Origin: a virus
Length of the DNA: 37,758 bases
Strand: one strand, 5' to 3'
Virus record (IMG/VR): IMGVR_UViG_3300020180_000057
Span: 1-37,758 of that record
This document shows positions 1-8,557 of the stretch, one piece after another (the stretch's first letter is position 1; every line of letters starts with the position of its first letter). A program made the translations under genes and the position numbers. The notes under the pieces were generated by a model that ran no database searches, was not told where the DNA came from, and saw nothing but the letters and a program-made list of their open reading frames with translations.

Positions 1-39
1 GAATTGTTGCGGTGCCGGTGATTGGCCCCGCAACAATTC
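1..39. repeat. Perfect 12-bp inverted repeat at the window edge
   Basis: GAATTGTTGCGG at 1-12 is the exact reverse complement of 28-39, with a 15-base loop. It lies inside the partial tail gene. It may be a real hairpin in repetitive coding DNA, or a fold-back artefact of assembly at a contig end. Confidence 0.7.
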
Positions 40-469
40 CAAGCCCGAATGTTTCGCCGGATGCGATGCCAGCGGTGCCGTTGATCGGCCCGGAGATGTA
101 GCCGCCGACGCCGAACGCCTCGCGGGATACGATGCCGTCTTCGCCACGCACAAGCCCAGCGACGAGCGAGCCGGTGCTACCGAATGCCTCGCCGGATGCG
201 ATGCCAGCGGTGCCCGTAAGCGGCCCCGCAACGATACCGCCAGAGCCGAAGGCCTCCGCGCTCGTGATGCCTGTATCGCCCACGATGGCGCTGCCGCTGT
301 CCACCGTGACCGCGCCGCCGGCGCCGAATGCCTCCGCGCTCGCGATGCCCGCCCCGCCCTGGATAAGGCCGATGGCGACAAACGCCTCGATGGCCAACTG
401 GGTAACACGCGCCGCGCCTGATGGCGCGATGAACGCCTCTATCGAGAGCTGAGTTATGCGTGCTGCCAT
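1..469 (-). CDS. Tail fibre/minor tail protein with repeated G-x-x-G-I-x-S-x-E-A-F-G motifs (partial, runs off left edge)
   Basis: The ATG lies directly after the stop of the LamG-like gene (TAG at 470-472), and the frame stays open to base 1, giving 156 residues. The N-terminus holds two copies of an AR-V/I-TQL-x-IEAF segment (residues 3-13 and 20-30), a type I associate with phage minor tail proteins. Five complete copies of a motif of the form GTAGIASGEAFG follow, with the motif Glu at residues 46, 72, 94, 117 and 139 (period 22-26), and a sixth begins at the edge. The spacers are Gly/Val/Ile-rich. It is probably a virion tail protein, judged by its place after the tape measure. The role of the motif is unknown. 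The same motif occurs in four other genes of this window. Confidence 0.75.
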   Translation of the reverse strand, partial: MAARITQLSIEAFIAPSGAARVTQLAIEAFVAIGLIQGGAGIASAEAFGAGGAVTVDSGSAIVGDTGITSAEAFGSGGIVAGPLTGTAGIASGEAFGSTGSLVAGLVRGEDGIVSREAFGVGGYISGPINGTAGIASGETFGLGIVAGPITGTATI

Positions 470-1477
470 CTAAGTCACAAGCTCATACCCGAACTCGGCC
501 GCGTTCAAATCAGCGGAAGTCCACGCCGCGCTGGTGGCGGGGTCGACCTCTCGGATCTGGCGATACACCAGATAGGCACTCGTCACGGCCTGCGTTGAGC
601 CGTTGTAGTCGGTGCCGTTCGAGCGGCACACTTCCCGAATCTCGCGTGTGCCGCCGTCATCCTTGCGCGCCACGATGCACGCCTGCGCGAACGCCACGGG
701 AGCCGAGTCGAATGCGCCGATCGCGAACGTATCGACGTTGGTGGCAGTGCTGCTGCTGGTGTATGTGCTGTCCGTGTCGTGCGATGCGCCGTCGTCCACG
801 TTGCTGTGGTTGGTCGATGCTGATGGCGTCCAGTCGGCCTGGTTGCCCGCGCCTGATGCCGTCGCCGTGCTCGCGCGGTACTCCACGGTCGGGATGTCGT
901 TGAGCGCCGCGCCCGACGTGTTCATGAGGATGAAGTTGTCCCAAATCACGTTAGCCACGGGCGTGTTGAGCCGGATGTTGTTGCAGGCCGCCGTCCCGCT
1001 GTTCTGCGTGTCGACGCTGGTCAGGTCGAGGTGCTCAGTGCCATTGACCGTGACTCTGATCGCGCCCGCGCTGTTGTCGATCGTGGCCTTGACACAGATC
1101 CAGTACCAGTTGCCGGCCACCAACGGCGTGCCGCTGCTGATGCCGAGCGATGTCCCGTTGCGCGTGCCGCGGATCGCGCCGGTGCTGGTCACGCGGATAT
1201 CCGCGTGCTGCGTGGAGGTCTCGAAGAACGCGCACAGCAGTTGGTCGCTGCCGGGCAACGCCGGCAGGTAAACATGGAAACACGCGATGCGAGTAGCCGC
1301 ACCAACAAGCGTCGGAGTGATGATGATGCGGCCAGCGCTGCTGTACTGCTGGCCCTCGCCGACGCTGTAGATGCCAGTGGCCTTCGTCGCGCCAATCACG
1401 GTACTCGCGGCGTCCCACTTCGCGACGAGCTGCGCGGCGGCCAAGTGATCGAACGAATCGGCAAATTCTACTGACAT
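470..1477 (-). CDS. Tail protein with LamG/concanavalin-like fold (335 aa)
   Basis: The first half alternates beta-strand-like segments typical of LamG/ConA-like phage proteins: a FADSFD start, a GNWYWI core strand and an NGT segment. The second half reads like the matching phage family: WDNFILMNTSG, a Trp-Thr-Pro-Ser linker, a DTDSTY stretch and a VYRQIREVDPATSAAW ending. Such proteins are thought to be virion tail components and may bind surface glycans. It sits downstream of the tape measure and the 135-residue tail protein and directly upstream of the repeat-motif fibre gene. The family call is from remembered patterns. The role is inferred from position. Confidence 0.65.
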   Translation of the reverse strand: MSVEFADSFDHLAAAQLVAKWDAASTVIGATKATGIYSVGEGQQYSSAGRIIITPTLVGAATRIACFHVYLPALPGSDQLLCAFFETSTQHADIRVTSTGAIRGTRNGTSLGISSGTPLVAGNWYWICVKATIDNSAGAIRVTVNGTEHLDLTSVDTQNSGTAACNNIRLNTPVANVIWDNFILMNTSGAALNDIPTVEYRASTATASGAGNQADWTPSASTNHSNVDDGASHDTDSTYTSSSTATNVDTFAIGAFDSAPVAFAQACIVARKDDGGTREIREVCRSNGTDYNGSTQAVTSAYLVYRQIREVDPATSAAWTSADLNAAEFGYELVT

Positions 1478-1486
1478 CGTGGAGCC

Positions 1487-1894
1487 TCAGAGCTTGAAGA
1501 TTTTGTTGGTGTCGGACGGCCAGGCTACGGTAATGTTTCCGCCGTTCGGCGTGACTGGGAGCCCGGTATACGTATCGATCTTGCAGATCAAGATCGACGT
1601 CGCGGCATCCGCCGTATCGACATAGAGCACGATGTACTCGGACTGATCGCCCGTCACGGTGCTGAATGTGACGTCGGCCGCATCGAACACGCCGAGCGTG
1701 GTCGTCTTGCTCGCGAGATTGCCGCTCGTCGCAACGCGCCCACCGGCGGCGATGTCCGCGAGGAAATCATCGGTGCTCGCAGACGGCGTGTAGTCCGCGC
1801 CGTCCACCAGCACGGCCTTGATGTTGGCGGTGGCCATATTGATGCCACCTTCGAGGAACGCCTCGCGAGCCAGGTCGTAAATAAAGTCAGCCAT
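1487..1894 (-). CDS. Conserved phage tail-region protein (135 aa)
   Basis: The N-terminus (MADFIYDLAREAFLEGG, then NMATANIKAVLVDGADYTPS) matches a small protein that recurs next to tail genes of many phages and prophages. Its biochemical role is not known to me. It starts at an ATG with AGGAG about 12 bases upstream. It lies between the tape measure gene and the LamG-like tail gene, so a role in the distal tail or baseplate is the best inference. No signal peptide or membrane segment is evident. Confidence 0.6.
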   Translation of the reverse strand: MADFIYDLAREAFLEGGINMATANIKAVLVDGADYTPSASTDDFLADIAAGGRVATSGNLASKTTTLGVFDAADVTFSTVTGDQSEYIVLYVDTADAATSILICKIDTYTGLPVTPNGGNITVAWPSDTNKIFKL

Positions 1895-1922
1895 GGTCTT
1901 GGTTCTCCTGTGGGAATCGAAA

Positions 1923-4900
1923 CTATCGGAAGCCGCCGGCGGACATGCCCGCGGCGAGTTGCTGCCCGGCGGCGAACGGGTTTGTGGCGTTGCTGGTCAC
2001 GTTGACGGTGAGGTTGCTGCCCTGCTGCCCCTGATGCCCGGTCGGTACGTTGGGCGCGCCGGGGAAGCCAGCAGGCCCAGGCCCGCTGCCGCTCGGAACA
2101 GGCTGGAAGCCCGGTTTGTTGAGCGTGTGGTAGGTGGCGCTGCCTATCTCCACCATCACGCGCAGGAAGCTGACCATTGTGTCGCGCATGTTGACTATTG
2201 CGTCGATGATGGCCTGGAAGCCGCCGCCGATGCCGTTGCCCATGGATGTCATGCCGTCGCGCAGCCCGTCGCCGATCGGCTGCATGATCTGCCCACTGGC
2301 GAGTGAGTACAGCGCGTCCTGCATGCCCTCAAGGCGCTGCAGGTGCACCGTGTTCTCGGCGTATGGCAACCAGGTGTTGAGCGTCTCCTGGATGGAGATG
2401 AGTTGTGCCAGGGTGCCGCGCGTCGATACCTCGACGCGCGCGATATCCTGCTCCATGCGTGCTTGGGAGAAGGCGCTGATGATGCCGGTGATGAGCGTGC
2501 CGATGCCCGTGATGGCGCCAAGCATTCCTGCGCCGCCCATCAGTCCGCCTGCGCCTCCAGCTCCACCACCGCCGCCCGCGCCACCACCACCACCACCACC
2601 GCCAGAGCCCGGAATGCTGAAGCCAAAAATGTTGTTGAATGCCTGCCCTACGCCGCCGAGTTGCTGGGTTAGCTCGGACAGGCCGCCCATCACGACCTTG
2701 ATGCCCTGCTGCATGACAACGTTGACGAGCGCTTCTTTGATGGCGTTCGCGGCTTTCCTGAATGCATCGCCGAAGCCTTCGCCAGCTCGGATCGCGTTGC
2801 CCATATCGGACAGGAAATCCTTGGTGACGCCCGCAACGCTCTTGCCGAACGCGGTCCAGGCGTTGTTGAGGTTGCCCGTGGTCTTCTCGACGCGGAACGC
2901 GTCCTGCTCAATTTGATTGGTCATCTTCGCCGATGCGCCAACCACAGACTCCGCGCTTGTGACGCTTGCATCGCCGATGAGATTGAGCGTCCCTGTGATC
3001 TGCTTGCCCATGGCCGCGAAGTCAGGCGGGATCTGCGCAAGCGCTGACTGTAGGTTGGCGAAGTCGGCCTCGACAGCATCGGTCGCTGTCTTAGATGCGT
3101 TCCTCAGCGCGGCAACGTGATTGATCGCCATCTGGACCTGGACGATCATGCCGAGCCGGATTGCGTCAGGGATGGCCTGGCCGAAGCTGCCTTCGAGCAG
3201 TTTCAATTCGCCGTTCAATTTCGCCAGCGCGCCCGAGAAGTCCTCGTTCATGAGGGCTTTTCGCGCTGAGGAGATGGCCTCTTCCACCGTCCTCCATGTC
3301 GCCGAGATAGCCTTGCTTAGCGCCTCGGTAGCTGCCGATGCATCGGCCTGCGCCTTGACGATTGCGGCCGAAGCGGCAGCGGTAGCAGCGGACGCCTTGG
3401 TGTAGGCGTCCGCCGCGCCCCGCTGGTACCCCGATGCGTTCTCCGCGGCCTTCGCGGCGATGACTTGCTGGTCCGCTTGCAGCTTTATGCTGCCAGCCGC
3501 GGCGTCCGCCGCCCTCTTTACCTGGTCCAGGTTGATCGCCCAGTTGCCCAGTGCTTTTGCGGTGTTCTCCATGCCGAGCGCGTTGGCTGCGCTTTGCAGC
3601 GCATTGACCATATACTTCAGCCCGTTTTGCACGATGTCGAGGATCGACTGCCACACGCCGGACAGTGCCGACGTGAAGCCACGCCAGACCGCCGCGAGCT
3701 TGCTCACCGTGCCCGCGCCGAACGTGTTGTCAATCCATACGCCGATGGTCTTGATCACGCTGACGACGCCTGCACTGATGTCCTGCCAGACCGCGACGAG
3801 CACAGCCTTGATGTCGCTCCAGTTGTTGTAGATCGTGTAGCCGATGGCCGCGAGCGCGGCCAGCGCGGCAAGGACCAACGCCAGCGCGCCAGTGGACGCC
3901 ACAAGCCCAAGCAGGAACTGCGCGGCAGTCGTGAGCCCGCTGGTCAACCCGGCCCACGAGAAGCCGGAAATAAGCCCGGAGAGAGACGCTATCGCCGTCC
4001 CTAGCATGCTCCCGATGTTGTCCCAGATGCCCTTGATCGCAGGCCCGAGCCCTGCGAACATGCCCGCCCCCGCAGTCGTCACGGCCTTGCTGTTTGCTCC
4101 GATCCAGGTAGCGGCGTTGCTACCGAACTCAACGATTACTGTCTTAGCGGCCAGTGCCGCGGCAGGGATGTGCGCGAAGCCGTCGACGATCGCGCCACCG
4201 AGATTCACCATTGCCGACCTGAACGCTCCCACGCCCTTCGCCGCGGACTCCGCAGAGAGATGCGAGAAGAACGTCGTCAGGTATCCGCCGGCCTTGTCGA
4301 TGACTGGCCCGAGGCTCAAGAACGCCGACTGGATCGCGTCGATGGACGCCGATACCAGCTTCTGGCTCGCCATTTTTTCAAGGATGTCCATCAGTGTGCC
4401 GATGGCGTAGATGCCAGGACCTGCCGCAATGGCGATACCGCCGATGGCCACACCGAGCGTCTGTATCGGCTGCGGCAGTTGGCCGAATATCGAGGCCATT
4501 GTCCCGATGCCGTTCATGAGCGGCGTCAGCACTTCGTTCAGGACGAAGCCGAGCGGCTTCGCGATCACTTCGCCGATCTGAATGAATACGGTCTCGACGC
4601 TGCCCTTAAACGTCTCCATGGCCGCCGCCCAACCCTTGAACAGATTGGCAGCCAGCGACTCCGCAGCCTTGTTCCGGGCTGCGTTCTGCATCGCCTGGTC
4701 CAACTTATCGAAGTGCTCAGAGCCGGTCTTGAGCAGCGGCAGAACGGAAGAGAATCGAGAGCCGAAGATCTCAAAGCCAGCCGCCATATCTTTGGTGAGC
4801 GGCGCCAGCGCTCCAACCACTTGCGACATCGGCAACATGTGGCCCTCGGAATCCTTGATCGAGATGCCAAGCTTGGCCATGGCCTCTTCCGCTGCCTTCG

Positions 4901-5615
4901 ACGGATTCAGCAAAGACTCGATCATCTTGACCAGGCCAGTGCCCGCGCGTTCGCCCTTGATCCCAGCATCCGACATGATGGCGATTGCGGCAGCCGTTTC
5001 TGCGAGAGACACACCCGCCGCACTCGCGATTGGCCCGACGTACGAGAACGCCGTGCCGAGGTCCGACACGCCCGCAGCGCTGTTGTTGGCCGCCGCCGCG
5101 ATGATGTTCGCGACATCGCCCACGTCTGCTGCCGCGAGGCCGAAGCCCTTCAGAATTGCGCCTGCGATGCCCGCAGCGTCGCCAAGGCTGAGTTGTCCGG
5201 CAGCCGCAAGCGCCAGTGTGCCGGGCATTGCGGCCATGATCTCCAGCGTGGAGAGGCCCGACGCCGCAAACTCGCCCATGGCCTTCGCGGCTTGGCTGGC
5301 GGAGAACTGCGTATCTGCGCCCAGCTGTAGCGCCTGCTTACGCAGCAACTCGAGCTCGATAGCAGACGAGCCCGCGAGAGTGCCCGCCTTGTTAAGCGCG
5401 CTCTCGAAGTCGCCGAATGCCGACAAGGATAACGCGCCGATGCCGGCCAGCGGTGCCGACACGTAGAGCGATAGGCCCTGCCCGATGCCCTGTAGCTTCG
5501 CGCCGATGCCCTCCAGCGGCCCGGTGAGCATTCCTTCGAGCTTGGACATGCCGTCGCGCACGGAGTCGAGGTTGACTCCGATGCGGAAGAATAGCCCGTC
5601 GATTTCAGTTGCCAT
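1923..5615 (-). CDS. Tail tape measure protein (1230 aa)
   Basis: This is the longest gene in the window, directly after the two tail chaperones. Residues about 65-290 match the TP901-type tape measure core: a long helical, Ala-rich stretch with AGTLAG, QLGADTQFSASQAAKAMGEF and GDAAGIAGAILKGFGL. Hydrophobic helical segments fill the middle. A Gly-rich linker (bases about 2550-2612) precedes the C-terminal region. The protein sets tail length and is probably ejected with the DNA. At about 1.5 angstrom per residue it would correspond to a tail near 185 nm, so a long non-contractile tail is likely, since no sheath gene is seen. I chose the ATG at 5615, one base after the stop of the second chaperone, over an upstream in-frame start. 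Confidence 0.93.
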   Translation of the reverse strand: MATEIDGLFFRIGVNLDSVRDGMSKLEGMLTGPLEGIGAKLQGIGQGLSLYVSAPLAGIGALSLSAFGDFESALNKAGTLAGSSAIELELLRKQALQLGADTQFSASQAAKAMGEFAASGLSTLEIMAAMPGTLALAAAGQLSLGDAAGIAGAILKGFGLAAADVGDVANIIAAAANNSAAGVSDLGTAFSYVGPIASAAGVSLAETAAAIAIMSDAGIKGERAGTGLVKMIESLLNPSKAAEEAMAKLGISIKDSEGHMLPMSQVVGALAPLTKDMAAGFEIFGSRFSSVLPLLKTGSEHFDKLDQAMQNAARNKAAESLAANLFKGWAAAMETFKGSVETVFIQIGEVIAKPLGFVLNEVLTPLMNGIGTMASIFGQLPQPIQTLGVAIGGIAIAAGPGIYAIGTLMDILEKMASQKLVSASIDAIQSAFLSLGPVIDKAGGYLTTFFSHLSAESAAKGVGAFRSAMVNLGGAIVDGFAHIPAAALAAKTVIVEFGSNAATWIGANSKAVTTAGAGMFAGLGPAIKGIWDNIGSMLGTAIASLSGLISGFSWAGLTSGLTTAAQFLLGLVASTGALALVLAALAALAAIGYTIYNNWSDIKAVLVAVWQDISAGVVSVIKTIGVWIDNTFGAGTVSKLAAVWRGFTSALSGVWQSILDIVQNGLKYMVNALQSAANALGMENTAKALGNWAINLDQVKRAADAAAGSIKLQADQQVIAAKAAENASGYQRGAADAYTKASAATAAASAAIVKAQADASAATEALSKAISATWRTVEEAISSARKALMNEDFSGALAKLNGELKLLEGSFGQAIPDAIRLGMIVQVQMAINHVAALRNASKTATDAVEADFANLQSALAQIPPDFAAMGKQITGTLNLIGDASVTSAESVVGASAKMTNQIEQDAFRVEKTTGNLNNAWTAFGKSVAGVTKDFLSDMGNAIRAGEGFGDAFRKAANAIKEALVNVVMQQGIKVVMGGLSELTQQLGGVGQAFNNIFGFSIPGSGGGGGGGGAGGGGGAGGAGGLMGGAGMLGAITGIGTLITGIISAFSQARMEQDIARVEVSTRGTLAQLISIQETLNTWLPYAENTVHLQRLEGMQDALYSLASGQIMQPIGDGLRDGMTSMGNGIGGGFQAIIDAIVNMRDTMVSFLRVMVEIGSATYHTLNKPGFQPVPSGSGPGPAGFPGAPNVPTGHQGQQGSNLTVNVTSNATNPFAAGQQLAAGMSAGGFR

Positions 5616-5616
5616 G

Positions 5617-6261
5617 TTAGGTTTTTTTCGGCGGCGGTCCACCCAGGAGCGTGTCGCGCAGCCCTCCCATCTTCATGCGCAGAGTCTCGCCCTGCTGTAC
5701 CGTGATGCGCCTCGATTCCGCGCGGCCCGTCCGGCCAGGCATGAACGCCAGTGGCGATAGCGGTGCCGCTTTCTCGCGGTCGATGTGGCAGTTAGTGATG
5801 GCGGCTGCGGTGATGCAGTGCCCGTACAGCCGCCATTCTAGCCGCTGCGTCATGGCGTGATACATCGCCGGTGACAAGCCCCAGAATTCGGCTTCTGACA
5901 GCCCCAGGTCGATCCGTCCGATTGCCCATAGCTCGTACCAGTCCACGCGCCCGCCGGATTCGCCTGCGGCTTCTGGCGCGTCAGGATCGGGTAGTGGAGC
6001 CGATGCCGCCCAGAGCGTGAGCGCAGCCTTCACCGCGCGCTCTGCCTCGGTGGCAGACATCGCGCCAACTTCCGCCGGTGTGATCCGCGGTTGCTCATCT
6101 GCCAGCAAAGCCCACAGCAGCGTGCGGACCGCCGCCGGCCCGTTGGCAGACTGCAGGCCGTAGCCGGTCGCGCGCTCGAAGCGAAGCAGCGCCGCGAGCG
6201 TGCATGTCATCACGACACTACGCCCGCAGACGGCGACGGTTTCGCGGTCCAGCATGATCAT
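5617..6261 (-). CDS. Second tail assembly chaperone, GTA-like C-terminus (214 aa)
   Basis: Residues 18-52 (TCTLAALLRFERATGYG, then LLWALL) have the pattern of phage tail-assembly chaperones and resemble residues 17-62 of the preceding gene. Residues 108-143 (WYELWAIGRIDLGLSEAEFW, then a Pro-Ala-Met-Tyr stretch) resemble the short chaperone of Rhodobacter-type gene transfer agents. It overlaps the upstream gene by ATGA (start 6261) and ends one base before the tape measure ATG. In most siphophages this position is filled by a frameshift product of the first chaperone. Here it is a separate gene. It probably coats the tape measure during assembly and is absent from the virion. Confidence 0.72.
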   Translation of the reverse strand: MIMLDRETVAVCGRSVVMTCTLAALLRFERATGYGLQSANGPAAVRTLLWALLADEQPRITPAEVGAMSATEAERAVKAALTLWAASAPLPDPDAPEAAGESGGRVDWYELWAIGRIDLGLSEAEFWGLSPAMYHAMTQRLEWRLYGHCITAAAITNCHIDREKAAPLSPLAFMPGRTGRAESRRITVQQGETLRMKMGGLRDTLLGGPPPKKT

Positions 6262-7073
6262 GATGGACGCTCGGGAACGATGTAGGAGTAGACCTTGTGT
6301 GCGCGGTCGGACGCCGCGACACGCTCCATTTCCGCGGTCTCCCAGTCCGGCAAAGTGAAGTCGTGCGAGACAATGCGGCACCCGGGCTTGCATTCGGCTC
6401 GCAGCTTGTCCCGCAGCTCCGCGTTCCACTGCGGCAACAAGTACAACAGGATCGCGTCCGCGGTAGACACTGCAGCCTCGCGGAAGTCCTGCTTGTGGAT
6501 CGTCACTCGGCTGCCGTGCTTGTGTTCCGCCACGCGGACACGCAGCTGCTCATGCCGCTCCGGCTGCAGCTCGTAGCCGATGGCCGTAACATCGTCATGC
6601 ACGGCCACCGCGGCAAACAGCATACGCCCATCGCCCGCGCCCAGGTCCATCACGACGTTGCCCGGTTGGATTTTTGCCGCCGTGACCATCGCCGTAACGA
6701 CTGCTGGGTGCGTCGGCACGTATGGCCCGTAGCCGTCGCCCATCGTGGTGGATGAGATGCGCTGCGCGTAGTCCTGCATCAGATCCGCGATGGCCCGCGA
6801 GACGCGCGGCAGGTCCTCGAATCCGAGCCATGCGCCCACCAGCCGCAAGCTGCGGGGGTCGTCCTCGAATTCCGGGCAGGCACTGGCCAGCAAGCCCCAC
6901 ACCAGCAGCCGCATGAGCTTGATTCGCTCTGCCAGGCTGGCGTCCTGCTCCTGGAGGCGCGCGCCGATCGCCGGAAAGTCCTCGCCGGTCAGGTTCTGCA
7001 ATGCAATGACCGCGTTCAGGTCGAGGGCCAAGCGACGGCTCTCGCCGCCCAGCTCGATTTCCACTACTTTCAT
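6258..7073 (-). CDS. Tail assembly chaperone fused to a SAM-dependent methyltransferase (271 aa)
   Basis: Residues 1-105 look like a tail assembly chaperone: they start right after the tail tube gene and contain ALDLNAVIALQNLTGEDF and MRLLVWGLL. Residues 113-271 form a complete small class I methyltransferase: YVPTHPAVV lead-in, motif I MDLGAGDGR (142-150), acidic residue in GYELQPE (about 168), LYLLPQWNAELRDKL (210-224) and SHDF (236-239). That pattern recalls bacterial relatives of the FAM173/ATPSCKMT lysine methyltransferases. It starts with GGAGGACTAA before the ATG at 7073. The join at residues 105-113 is continuous, with no internal ribosome site near Met111, so one fused product is likely. 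Substrate unknown. A virion or tape measure lysine is my inference. Confidence 0.78.
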   Translation of the reverse strand: MKVVEIELGGESRRLALDLNAVIALQNLTGEDFPAIGARLQEQDASLAERIKLMRLLVWGLLASACPEFEDDPRSLRLVGAWLGFEDLPRVSRAIADLMQDYAQRISSTTMGDGYGPYVPTHPAVVTAMVTAAKIQPGNVVMDLGAGDGRMLFAAVAVHDDVTAIGYELQPERHEQLRVRVAEHKHGSRVTIHKQDFREAAVSTADAILLYLLPQWNAELRDKLRAECKPGCRIVSHDFTLPDWETAEMERVAASDRAHKVYSYIVPERPS

Positions 7074-7099
7074 TTAGTCCTCCGATGGTGTTGTTTTTT

Positions 7100-7534
7100 T
7101 TAGTCGCCAAAGTCCGGTACGCCGGACGACATGAGCGTCACGGACGCCCCGCGCACGCCGCCAACCGGGAACGTGCCCTTGATGTTCGAGATCACGGCGT
7201 TGAACGTGAGCGCGATGGAGCCGTCGCTCGGGGTCAGGATGTAGGTCCGCTCTTCGCGCTGACGCCATACCCACTTGAGCCCGGTGAGATGGTCATGAGT
7301 CGGGTCGGTGCCGACGAAGTTCAGCTGCAGCTCGACCCCGAGGTCGAGCAGCGTTGCGATGCGCGTGCGCCATGCGGCGAGCGTGTTGTGCGTTGTGACA
7401 TCTTCGACCTGCGCGTTATACGAGTCGTTGATATCTTTCACTTCGGCGATGTTGATGGGGTTCGTGGATGATGCATCCTCGCATAACTGGAGCATCACGC
7501 CGAACGCGGGTACAGCTTGAGTAGATAGTGCCAT
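7100..7534 (-). CDS. Major tail (tube) protein (144 aa)
   Basis: Length and position, just before the tail chaperones and tape measure, fit the tail tube subunit. The sequence has the features of TP901/HK97-type tube proteins: an N-terminal TQAVPAFGVML strand, an EVKDINDSY segment near residue 33, a conserved GLKWVWRQ strand, and a C-terminal TFNAVISNIKGTFPVGG with a Gly/Ser-Val end. It starts at an ATG preceded by CAGGAGAAAGACAC. The stop is followed by an A-run on the coding strand (bases 7092-7100). Confidence 0.8.
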   Translation of the reverse strand: MALSTQAVPAFGVMLQLCEDASSTNPINIAEVKDINDSYNAQVEDVTTHNTLAAWRTRIATLLDLGVELQLNFVGTDPTHDHLTGLKWVWRQREERTYILTPSDGSIALTFNAVISNIKGTFPVGGVRGASVTLMSSGVPDFGD

Positions 7535-7549
7535 GTGTCTTTCTCCTGG

Positions 7550-7909
7550 TTACCCGGCCATGCGGACAACGCCGACGAGGATGGCCGCATTCTCCGCGGT
7601 GAAGTACAGCTTGCCGTCCGCTTGCCGGAAGCCGTCCACGCCGAGCGGCGGAATGATGAGGTGCTCGCCAAATGGGATTTCCTTCAGCAGATTTCCCGTC
7701 CTGCCGGTGCGATCCGACGATACCGACTCGAGGGTGAAGTCGTAGGCCGTGTCAGTGCTGCTGTTGCGGACGATGAGGATTTCGCGTCCCGTAAAGTCGC
7801 ACTGGTTGAAATTGGTGGCATCGCACGCGGTCAGCGCGAAGGGATCCAGTAACGCGACGGTCGGGTACTTGCCGGTGCCGGTCTGAACAGTGATAGAAGC
7901 TCTTGCCAT
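7550..7909 (-). CDS. Small virion-associated protein, paralogue of the 115-aa neighbour (119 aa)
   Basis: The function is not recognised. It shares an ordered pattern with the adjacent upstream gene: MAR start, CDATN near residue 30, F-x-G-x-x-x-x-I-V-R-N-S at 39-50, R-T-G near 70, V-D-G-F-R-Q and G-K-L-Y-F, then a hydrophobic end with V-V-R-M. It is probably a beta-rich structural protein. An ATG with AGGAG spacing supports the start. It lies between the zinc-finger/connector genes and the tail tube gene, so a head-tail or tail role is likely. Confidence 0.55.
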   Translation of the reverse strand: MARASITVQTGTGKYPTVALLDPFALTACDATNFNQCDFTGREILIVRNSSTDTAYDFTLESVSSDRTGRTGNLLKEIPFGEHLIIPPLGVDGFRQADGKLYFTAENAAILVGVVRMAG

Positions 7910-7933
7910 ATTGTTCTCCTGGTGATGATGTGG

Positions 7934-8281
7934 TTAGGCGATTCGCAGGACGGTCCAGAGAATCTCAGCGTGCGCGGCCTCGAAGTGAAGCACGCCGCCG
8001 GATTGCCGGAAGCCCTCGGCGCTGAACGGCCCGTAGGTCTTGGTGACGCCGGTTGCGATGGTGTCACTGATGTCGCCGGTGCGGTTCTGCACCGCATCAG
8101 CAACGCTGTTGATGGTGACCGCGCGCGTCGATGCGCCCGAGTTGCGGGCGATCACGATGAACGTGCCGGCAAAGGGCGTTTCGTTCTTGTTGGTGGCGTC
8201 TGCCGCGGTGACTGTAGCCAGCACGCCCGCAGTGGGCCACGGCCCCACAGCTACGGTATGTGGGCAATTTACTCTTGCCAT
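7934..8281 (-). CDS. Small virion-associated protein, paralogue of the 119-aa neighbour (115 aa)
   Basis: This is a beta-rich protein of unknown function. Its pattern (MAR start, ADATN, F-A-G-T-F-I-V-I-A-R-N-S, N-R-T-G, E-G-F-R-Q-S-G-G, then a V-L-R-I-A end) matches the next gene residue for residue at many sites, so the two arose by tandem duplication and have diverged considerably. AGGAG precedes the ATG. Position in the connector/tail module suggests a structural role. Confidence 0.55.
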   Translation of the reverse strand: MARVNCPHTVAVGPWPTAGVLATVTAADATNKNETPFAGTFIVIARNSGASTRAVTINSVADAVQNRTGDISDTIATGVTKTYGPFSAEGFRQSGGVLHFEAAHAEILWTVLRIA

Positions 8282-8296
8282 ATGATGTTTCTCCTC

Positions 8297-8557
8297 TTAG
8301 TCGTTGGGGTCCGCGAACGCGGCCTTGATCTCCGATTCGTCGACGCCGCCAGGCATCTGAGTGATCAGTGCACCGTTGGCGTCGTAAAGCGTAGCTTGTG
8401 GCGTGAGCGCGGCTCGCTGCTCGGCCAGCATCGTCTCTATGTGCGCCTCGCGCATGTGGAGCTTCACGTTCAGCCGCTGGTAGTTGCTCCACTGACACAT
8501 CGGGCAGCGGAACATCTGCCTGCCGCTCCAAAGGAACTCAGCGATCTTCAGCGGCAT
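8297..8557 (-). CDS. Small protein with one C2H2-type zinc finger (86 aa)
   Basis: Residues 15-36 read FRCPMCQWSNYQRLNVKLHM and then RE-A-H, a C-x2-C...H-x3-H pattern typical of a single zinc finger. The remaining C-terminal part is acidic (VDESEIKAAF) with no known fold. The ATG at 8557 overlaps the previous gene by 20 bases. A later in-frame ATG (residue 15) is a possible alternative start. Its placement among connector genes may mean a scaffold, assembly or DNA-binding role. That part is unknown. Confidence 0.6.
   Translation of the reverse strand: MPLKIAEFLWSGRQMFRCPMCQWSNYQRLNVKLHMREAHIETMLAEQRAALTPQATLYDANGALITQMPGGVDESEIKAAFADPND

Noticed and set aside
4170-5330. A 386-residue rightward frame inside the tape measure gene
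   Set aside because: The composition is Arg/His-rich as expected of an antisense frame in high-GC DNA; the opposite strand holds a clear tape measure gene.
6240-7073. Programmed -1 frameshift between the two chaperones
   Set aside because: No slippery heptamer is visible near the end of the first chaperone part, and the second chaperone has its own coupled ATG and its own core.
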